A program made the translations under genes and the position numbers. Under the pieces are notes generated by a model, which saw nothing but the letters and a program-made list of their open reading frames with translations, had not been told where the DNA came from and did not search any database. Positions 14,457 to 22,291 of a stretch of 22,291 bases of DNA are shown here, piece by piece; the first letter of the stretch is position 1; every line of letters begins with the position of its first letter. The DNA is from an uncultured Actinomycetes bacterium (lineage in GTDB: Bacteria > Actinomycetota > Thermoleophilia > Solirubrobacterales > 70-9). The stretch is from assembly GCA_946479725.1 (NCBI GenBank), contig CAMLHB010000021.1, positions 1 to 22,291 on the forward strand. Reading direction: 5' to 3'.

Positions 14457-14470
14457 AGGTCCGCGGACCT
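14457..14470. promoter_or_regulatory. 14-bp perfect palindrome upstream of gyrB (candidate operator)
   Basis: AGGTCCGCGGACCT is a perfect palindrome 7 bp upstream of a -10-like TATTCT (14478-14483), overlapping where a -35 box would lie. It is about 105 bp from the gyrB start. Confidence 0.4.
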
Positions 14471-14500
14471 CAACTGGTATTCTTATGGCAACTCGCATGA

Positions 14501-16984
<2,484 letters not shown>

Positions 16985-17014
16985 GGAAGGCGCTATCGAC
17001 GGAGGGGAGGGCTG

Positions 17015-19561
17015 ATGATGGACGCCAACGTCCTCACCGGAGGCCGGATCGAAGAGCGCGAGCTCGAGAAGGAGATGCGCTCGTCGTACCTCGACTACGC
17101 GATGAGCGTGATCGTCGGGCGGGCCCTGCCGGACGTGCGCGATGGGCTGAAGCCGGTGCACCGGCGGGTGCTCTACGCGATGCACGACATCGGCCTGCAG
17201 CCGACCCGGCCCTACCGCAAGTGCGCCTACATCGTCGGCGAGGTGATGGGCAAGTACCACCCGCACGGCGACTCGGCGATCTACGACACCCTGGTCCGCA
17301 TGGCGCAGGACTTCTCCCTGCGCTACATGCTGGTCGACGGTCAGGGCAACTTCGGCTCGATCGACGACGATCCGGCGGCGGCGATGAGATATACCGAGGC
17401 TCGGCTCGGCCGCCTCGCGACCGAGCTGCTGCGGGACATCGACACCGACACGGTCGACTTCGGCCCCAACTACGACGAGAAGGCGAGCGAACCGCTGGTC
17501 CTGCCGGCGCGCTTCCCGAACCTGCTGGTCAACGGCACCTCGGGGATCGCGGTCGGGATGGCTACGAACATCCCACCGCACAACCTGCGCGAGGTGGCCG
17601 CCGCGGTCACCGCCTACATCGACGATCCGGGGATCGACCTCGAGGGGCTGATGCAGTACGTCAAGGGCCCGGACTTCCCCGGCGGCGGGATCATGAGCCG
17701 CGAGGGGATCCGCGATGCGTACGCCTCCGGGCGCGGCAGCATCCGCGTACGGGCGCGGGCGCACGTCGAGCCGCTGAAGGGTGGCAAGGAGGCGATCGTC
17801 GTCACCGAGCTGCCGTTCATGGTCAAGAAGGGCGGCGAAGGCGGGCTGATCACGAAGATCGCCGACCTCGTCCGCGACAAGAAGCTCGAGGGCATCTCCG
17901 ACCTGCGCGACGAGTCCGATCGCTCCGGCATGCGCCTGGTGATCGAGCTGAAGCGCGGCGGGCCGCCGGCCAAAGTCGTCCTCAACAACCTCTACAAGAA
18001 AACGGCGATGCAGACGACCTTCGGCGCCAACATGGTGGCGCTGGTCGACGGCGTCCCGAAGACGCTGAGCCTGCGCGAACTGGTCCACCACTACGTGGAA
18101 CACCAGCGCGAGGTGATCACCCGTCGCACCCAGTTCGAACTGCGGCGGGCCGAGGCCCGGGCGCACATCCTCGAGGGGCTACTGGTCGCGCTCGACAACC
18201 TCGACGCGGTGATCAAGCTGATCCGCGGCTCGAAAGACCCGGACACCGCCCGCGAAGGGTTGATCGACCAGTTCGAGCTCTCGCGCGAGCAGGCGCAGGC
18301 GATCCTCGACATGCGCCTGCAGCGCCTGACCGCGCTCGAGGCCGACAAGGTCCGCGCCGAGCATTCCGACCTGATGGAGCGGATCGGCGAGCTGCGGGCG
18401 ATCCTCGGCGACGAAGCGAAAATCATGAGCCTGGTCAAGGAGGAGCTGGCGGAAATCGTCGACTCCTACGGCGACGAGCGCCGTACCGAACTCGCCCACT
18501 TCGAGGGGGACGTCGGGATCGAGGACATGATCGCCGACCAGCAGATGGTGATCTCGCTGACCGCCTCCGGCTACGTCAAGCGCCTGCCGCTGGCGACCTA
18601 CCGCCAGCAGCGCCGCGGCGGCGTCGGGGTGATGGGGATGAACCTGAAAGAGGACGACTACATCGCCCACCTCCACATCTGCTCGACCCACGACTTCCTG
18701 CTTTTCTTCACCAACCGCGGCAAGGTCTACCGGCTCAAGGTTTACGAGCTGCCGGAGGGCGCCCGCCAGGCGAAAGGCAGCTCCCTGAACAACCTGCTGC
18801 CGCTGCGCGAAGGCGAGCGGGTGATGGCCGTGATCCCGACCCGCGACTTCAAAGAGAACAAGTACCTCGCCTTCGCCACCGCGCAGGGTCTGGTGAAGAA
18901 AACCGAGTTCCTCGCCTACAACACGCCGATCCGCGCCGACGGGATCATCGCGATCAAGGTCCGCGACGGCGACGAGCTGGTCCAGGTGCGGCTGACTTCG
19001 GGCGAAGACGACATCCTCATGGTCTCCCACTCCGGACACGCCTCCCGCTTCTCCGAGAAGCACGTGCGGACGATGGGCCGCGACACCAGCGGCGTCAAAG
19101 GGATGAACGTCGCCGGCAAGGACAACCGGGTGCTCGCAATGGACATTGCCCGCAACGACACCGAACTCTTCGTCGTCACCGAGAACGGCTACGGCAAGCG
19201 CACGCCGGTCTCCGAGTACCCGGTGAAGGGGCGCGGCACCAAAGGAGTCCTCACCGTGAAGCTGACCGAGAAGAAGGGCGGCCTCACCGGCGCCCTGATC
19301 GTCAACGAGCACGAGGACCTTCTCTTCATCTCCCAGAACGGGATGGTCCAGCGCACCTCGGTCGGTGGCATCTCGCAGATGGGCCGCTCGACCCAGGGCG
19401 TCAAGGTGATGAACATCAAGGACGACGATCGCGTCAGCGCCGTCGCCCTCGTGGTCGAGTCCGAGGAAGCCGAGCCCGGCGCCCCCGAGGACAACGGCCA
19501 GGGCGAGCTGCCCGAGGCCGACGCTGACGGCACCGGCGAGCCGCCCGAGGCCAGCGCCTAG
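17015..19561 (+). CDS. gyrA: DNA gyrase subunit A
   Basis: The 848-residue breakage-reunion subunit has [20 protein letters not shown] (29-48), the quinolone-resistance region [21 protein letters not shown] (80-100) with the sensitive-type Ser87 and Asp91, and the catalytic tyrosine in RYTEARL (Y126). The C-terminal beta-pinwheel carries the GyrA box QRRGGVG (532-538), which distinguishes gyrase from topoisomerase IV. It ends in an acidic tail rich in Glu, Asp and Pro. The start is ATG 17015, with a second ATG immediately after it, following GGAGGGGAGG at 17001-17010. It lies 30 bp after gyrB. Its stop overlaps the stop of the convergent gene (CTAG at 19558-19561). Confidence 0.97.
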   Translation: MMDANVLTGGRIEERELEKEMRSSYLDYAMSVIVGRALPDVRDGLKPVHRRVLYAMHDIGLQPTRPYRKCAYIVGEVMGKYHPHGDSAIYDTLVRMAQDFSLRYMLVDGQGNFGSIDDDPAAAMRYTEARLGRLATELLRDIDTDTVDFGPNYDEKASEPLVLPARFPNLLVNGTSGIAVGMATNIPPHNLREVAAAVTAYIDDPGIDLEGLMQYVKGPDFPGGGIMSREGIRDAYASGRGSIRVRARAHVEPLKGGKEAIVVTELPFMVKKGGEGGLITKIADLVRDKKLEGISDLRDESDRSGMRLVIELKRGGPPAKVVLNNLYKKTAMQTTFGANMVALVDGVPKTLSLRELVHHYVEHQREVITRRTQFELRRAEARAHILEGLLVALDNLDAVIKLIRGSKDPDTAREGLIDQFELSREQAQAILDMRLQRLTALEADKVRAEHSDLMERIGELRAILGDEAKIMSLVKEELAEIVDSYGDERRTELAHFEGDVGIEDMIADQQMVISLTASGYVKRLPLATYRQQRRGGVGVMGMNLKEDDYIAHLHICSTHDFLLFFTNRGKVYRLKVYELPEGARQAKGSSLNNLLPLREGERVMAVIPTRDFKENKYLAFATAQGLVKKTEFLAYNTPIRADGIIAIKVRDGDELVQVRLTSGEDDILMVSHSGHASRFSEKHVRTMGRDTSGVKGMNVAGKDNRVLAMDIARNDTELFVVTENGYGKRTPVSEYPVKGRGTKGVLTVKLTEKKGGLTGALIVNEHEDLLFISQNGMVQRTSVGGISQMGRSTQGVKVMNIKDDDRVSAVALVVESEEAEPGAPEDNGQGELPEADADGTGEPPEASA

Positions 19562-20571
19562 AAGGGAACTTCGAGGAAGGTTTCCCAGGTCGGGCCCGTC
19601 AGGGGGAAGCGGGGGGCACCGGGGAAGTTGACGGTGAGGTCGCCGGTCCAGGAGTTGGTGCCGTCGCTGTAGGCGCGGTAGCGGCCGGTGCCGTGGAAGG
19701 GGACCGGCGGGGTGAGCCTGGCCTTGGTGAGGGCATCGTCGATGCGGATCGGGCTGTGCTTGCGGAGGACCGCGGTGCGGAAGATGGCGACGTGGGGACG
19801 GGAGTCTTCGGTGCCGGCGACGAAGAGGGTGTTGCGCCTGCCTTCGAGGGCGAGGATGGAGGTTGAGTCGATCCCTTCGCGGGAGATGGAGAGGAGGCCC
19901 GCGCGCGGTTCGAAGGGGTTGAAGTTGAAGTTGAAGCCACCGCCGCGGCTGCGCTGGTGCAGGCACTTCGGCGCGGGGACGACGACCGCTCCCTTGGCGC
20001 GGTGGATGCGGACGCTGACGTAGCCGTCTTCGCCCCTGAAGCGGAGGTTGCCGCGGAAGACGCCGTGGCGCTTGATGAAGCGGTTGGCGCCGCGGCAGGT
20101 CCGCTTCTTGCCGACCCAGGTGCGGTGGCGGGAAGGCCGGAAACGCATCTTCACCTTGCCGAAGTTGCCGAAGGTCGCCTGCAGGCGTTCGGGCCGGGCG
20201 ACGCCGCGGGCCAGGTAGGAGGTGGCGACGCGGTCGCCCCGCTCCCCCCGCCAGACCTCGAGGTAGACGGCGCTGCCGAAGGTGCTGACCCCGACCCGGT
20301 AGCCGTCGGCCTTGAGGACGAAGCCGGAGCGGAAGCGCGGCGACGGACGGACGGACTTGCCGTGCTGGCTGAGCAGCCGGCTGCGCGGCGGCGGCGGCAG
20401 CAGGTTGACCGGAGGCGCCGCGCGGCGATGGTGGATCCGGAGCCGATGGCCCTTCTTCGGCTGGTGGCGCCCCTGGGTCCGATGCTCCTTGGGCGCGGCC
20501 TGGCCGGCGAAGGCGACCGCCAGGGCCAGCACCGCCGCCAGCACGACCACGTCGGCGAGCCGTCCCCTCAT
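19558..20571 (-). CDS. Secreted protein of unknown function
   Basis: The 337-residue product begins with a signal peptide or N-terminal anchor ([20 protein letters not shown], with a likely cleavage near AGQAA) and a basic, proline-rich linker (about 26-75). The mature part is predicted mostly beta, with [20 protein letters not shown], two spaced cysteines (CRGANRF and PKCLHQ) and a repeated Phe-Asn stretch (FNFNFNPF). I do not recognise a domain. The start is set by the ATGA overlap with the upstream protease (20568-20571), so the two are translationally coupled. The frame stays open further upstream, but that lies within the protease gene. Its stop overlaps the gyrA stop. Confidence 0.8.
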   Translation of the reverse strand: MRGRLADVVVLAAVLALAVAFAGQAAPKEHRTQGRHQPKKGHRLRIHHRRAAPPVNLLPPPPRSRLLSQHGKSVRPSPRFRSGFVLKADGYRVGVSTFGSAVYLEVWRGERGDRVATSYLARGVARPERLQATFGNFGKVKMRFRPSRHRTWVGKKRTCRGANRFIKRHGVFRGNLRFRGEDGYVSVRIHRAKGAVVVPAPKCLHQRSRGGGFNFNFNPFEPRAGLLSISREGIDSTSILALEGRRNTLFVAGTEDSRPHVAIFRTAVLRKHSPIRIDDALTKARLTPPVPFHGTGRYRAYSDGTNSWTGDLTVNFPGAPRFPLTGPTWETFLEVPF

Positions 20572-21560
20572 CGCTTGCGCGCGGCGCGGCCGAAGAGGCG
20601 CGCCGCTTCCTTCCCGAAGTAGGGCCCGTAGGCGGGGGAGCTTTCGTCGAAGTAGCCGTAGTTGGTGACGCTGTTGAGGACGTTGCCTTCGATCGTCCAG
20701 CCGCCGCCGGAGGCGCCGCCGGTCAGCTGGCAGGTGACGGCGAGGTTGAGCGGGCCGGGGAAGGCGAAGGAGCTGGCGTCGTGGCCGAGGAAGGGGGTGC
20801 CGCGGCAGATCCGCTGGGTTTCCCCGTCGAACGGGGCTTCGGCCGGATAGCCGTGGACGTCGAAGGTCTGGTTGGCCTTGAGGTTGAAGGCGATGCCGGC
20901 ACCGCCAACGGCGCCGACGAGCTTTTCGTGGGCCGCGTTCGGCCCCACGACCAGCGCCCCGACGTCGTAGTTCTCGCTGCCGTTGGCCCGCCACTGCCTG
21001 GTCGTGTCGATCCAGCGAACGGGGAAGACGCCGAAGGGCCGCTGGCCGTAGCGGTAGGCGGGGACGAAGGCCATCCGCCCGGTGAACCAGCGCCCCCGCT
21101 TGCCGCCGCTGTTGAGGCAGTGTGCGGCGGTGACGACGACGCTGCGGTTGCGGGAGCGGACCGCGGTGCCCGAGCAGCGGCCATAGCCGAAGATCCCGAA
21201 GGAGAGGAAGAGGGCGCCGTTGACCCGGAATTCGGGCTCGGTCGGGTCGGGGACCTGTTCGAAGTCGCTGCCGAAACGGGCTGCGTGGATCCCGAGCGCC
21301 GCCACCCGCCGGGCCGCCCCGCGGCGGCCGCGCAGCACCTTCGCCCGCTTCCCCTGCGGCCGCGCGCCGATCTCGATTGGCTTCGCCGCCCGCATCCGCG
21401 CCGGCGTCCAGAAAGCGGCGGCCTTGCGGGCCGAGGTGGGCGCCAGCCAGCGGCCGCTGCGGGCAGCAGCGCCGCTCGGCGGCAGCACTCCGAAGATCAG
21501 AACCGCCGCAAGCACGGCAGCGGCAACCGCGCGCTGAGTCCCGCCGGCCCTCGCATTCAT
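20568..21560 (-). CDS. Secreted trypsin-like serine protease (S1/V8-like fold)
   Basis: The 330-residue protein has a signal peptide (hydrophobic core AVAAAVLAAVLIFGVL, 11-26, followed by AAARS) and a basic pro-region (about 35-95). The protease domain contains the full triad: His147 in VVVTAAHCLN, Asp199 in ENYDVGALVV and Ser284 in LTGGASGGGW. The serine motif GASGGG differs from the usual GDSGGP of trypsin. Cys129 and Cys148 are placed for the usual disulphide beside the histidine, and Cys252 and Cys277 for another. It should act outside the cell on an unknown substrate. The start is the ATG at 21560. It lies downstream of the structured repeat copy B and is coupled to the following secreted protein. 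Confidence 0.88.
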   Translation of the reverse strand: MNARAGGTQRAVAAAVLAAVLIFGVLPPSGAAARSGRWLAPTSARKAAAFWTPARMRAAKPIEIGARPQGKRAKVLRGRRGAARRVAALGIHAARFGSDFEQVPDPTEPEFRVNGALFLSFGIFGYGRCSGTAVRSRNRSVVVTAAHCLNSGGKRGRWFTGRMAFVPAYRYGQRPFGVFPVRWIDTTRQWRANGSENYDVGALVVGPNAAHEKLVGAVGGAGIAFNLKANQTFDVHGYPAEAPFDGETQRICRGTPFLGHDASSFAFPGPLNLAVTCQLTGGASGGGWTIEGNVLNSVTNYGYFDESSPAYGPYFGKEAARLFGRAARKR

Positions 21561-21625
21561 CAGGGCTGGTTTCGCCCTATGCGCCCAGAAGCCTCTTTTG
21601 GTCGAGGTCGCTGGAGGGATTGGTG

Positions 21626-21761
21626 AAACCCGCGTGTGCGGCTGGCGAGCGCCGGACCAAGCGGGGCAAGGACGCAGGGAGGCCGAATAGCAGCGCTATT
21701 TGGCCGACTGAGGACGCCGCACCGCGCAGTGTCCGCCGCCGCCAGGCGTGCGCGGGGGTTT
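21626..21761 (+). repeat. Structured intergenic element, copy B (HNH-protease gap)
   Basis: The orientation matches copy A. It contains GTGCG (21636-21640), CCAAGC (21657-21662), CAAGGACGCAGGG (21667-21679), GAGGACGC (21710-21717) and CCAGGCGTGCG (21742-21752). Between the second and third conserved blocks is an 11-bp hairpin, GGCCGAATAGC (21681-21691) with GCTATTTGGCC (21695-21705), containing one G-T wobble. Its sequence is unrelated to the hairpin at the same place in copy A. AAACCCGCG (21626-21634) can pair with CGCGGGGGTTT (21751-21761) to close the element, with a 2-nt bulge. On the minus strand it starts 13 nt past the HNH stop and ends 65 nt before the protease start. Confidence 0.7.
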
Positions 21762-21774
21762 TGCCGAGCCCTCC

Positions 21775-22281
21775 TTAAGCCGCCTGCGGCAGGTACTGCT
21801 CCCAGGCCGAGGGGATCTTCGGGCTGGCGACCTGGATGAAGACCGTCGGGGGCGGTGCCTTCGGGGTCTTCGCCGGGTGCATTTCGATCTCTCGCGGGAG
21901 GCGGTTGCCCTTGCGCCGATTGCAGGGCGCGCAGGCGGCGACGATGTTCTCCCAGACCGACTGGCCGCCGCGGGAGCGGGGGATCACGTGGTCGACGGTG
22001 AGCCCCGACTTGGTCGAGCCGCAGTACTGGCAGGTCCAGGAGTCGCGGGCGAGGACGGCGCGGCGGGTGATCTTGCGCCTGTGCGCTTCGCGCGGGATCC
22101 GCACGTAGTTGACGAGGCGGATCACGTCGGGCCGCTCCATCGTCATGTGCTCGGAGTGGATCGCTCCCTCACGCCTCTCCAGAAGCTCGGCCTTTTCCTT
22201 CAGGAGCAGCACGGCAGCGCGTCTCAACGTGCGGACGTTGATCGGCTCATAGGTGGCGTTGAGTACGAGTACACGTGCCAT
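21775..22281 (-). CDS. HNH endonuclease domain protein
   Basis: The 168-residue protein has an N-terminal region typical of the family (VLVLNATYEPINVRTLRRA, 4-22). An HNH core follows with CQYCGS (about 84-89), the DHVIPRSRGGQSVWENIVAAC stretch (HNH residues about 97-116) and CAPCNRRKG (116-124), which provides two zinc-binding CxxC pairs. Such single-domain HNH proteins are widespread in actinobacteria and often have no known role beyond predicted nuclease activity. The ATG at 22281 is close to the window edge, so upstream signals cannot be judged. Confidence 0.88.
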   Translation of the reverse strand: MARVLVLNATYEPINVRTLRRAAVLLLKEKAELLERREGAIHSEHMTMERPDVIRLVNYVRIPREAHRRKITRRAVLARDSWTCQYCGSTKSGLTVDHVIPRSRGGQSVWENIVAACAPCNRRKGNRLPREIEMHPAKTPKAPPPTVFIQVASPKIPSAWEQYLPQAA

Positions 22282-22291
22282 GGTTGCCCGG

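Noticed and set aside
18090..18105. Partial parS-like sequence (TACGTGGAAC) in gyrA
   Set aside because: Only one half of the palindrome matches, and the bases encode conserved gyrA codons (Tyr-Val-Glu-His).
22270..22277. CACGTG near the HNH start
   Set aside because: Only the central hexamer matches parS; the GTTT and GGAAC arms are absent.

Overview
This is a very GC-rich chromosomal segment with dense, often overlapping genes and many GTG/TTG starts. It carries the classic replication-origin neighbourhood of a Gram-positive-type bacterium: rpmH, rnpA, yidD, yidC, jag, rsmG, parA and parB on one side of dnaA, and dnaN, recF, dciA, gyrB and gyrA on the other. GC content, an actinobacterial-type parS, a YidC without the Gram-negative periplasmic domain and the general protein style point to a deep-branching actinobacterium, most plausibly class Thermoleophilia (Solirubrobacterales-like). 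That placement is inference from style; no database search was possible.

Left flank (1-4.55 kb): a partial alkaline-phosphatase-superfamily phosphodiesterase and a small membrane protein read leftward. A MocR-like aminotransferase and D-Ala-D-Ala ligase form a translationally coupled pair reading rightward. A bifunctional-nuclease-family (DUF151) gene and tRNA-Ile(GAT) read leftward.

Origin-left block (4.59-9.26 kb): parB and parA (leftward), jag and rsmG (rightward, flipped relative to the usual order), then yidC, yidD, rnpA and rpmH (leftward). A perfect 14-bp parS lies exactly on the rnpA/yidD stop-start overlap. A 21-bp perfect inverted repeat sits between the convergent rsmG and yidC genes.

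Origin-right block (9.36-19.56 kb): dnaA, a short dnaA-dnaN spacer with DnaA-box-like sites (candidate oriC), dnaN, recF and dciA. Then comes a visibly less GC-rich stretch with a winged-helix regulator and about 500 bp of palindrome-bearing non-coding DNA. gyrB (long form) and gyrA follow. Transcription diverges from the dnaA region, as expected for an origin. Together these genes cover initiation (DnaA), the sliding clamp (DnaN), helicase loading (DciA), gap repair (RecF), supercoiling (gyrase), origin segregation (ParAB-parS), tRNA processing (RnpA) and membrane insertion (YidC/YidD/Jag).

Right flank (19.56-22.29 kb): a secreted protein of unknown function translationally coupled to a secreted trypsin-like protease, then an HNH endonuclease, all leftward.

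The most interesting unexplained signal is a two-copy intergenic element (8959-9117 and 21626-21761). Its conserved single-stranded blocks keep nearly identical spacing. They surround a hairpin whose sequence differs completely between copies while remaining base-paired, and both copies can also close with unrelated terminal stems. This is the signature of a structured RNA or a dispersed structured repeat, and I do not recognise the family.
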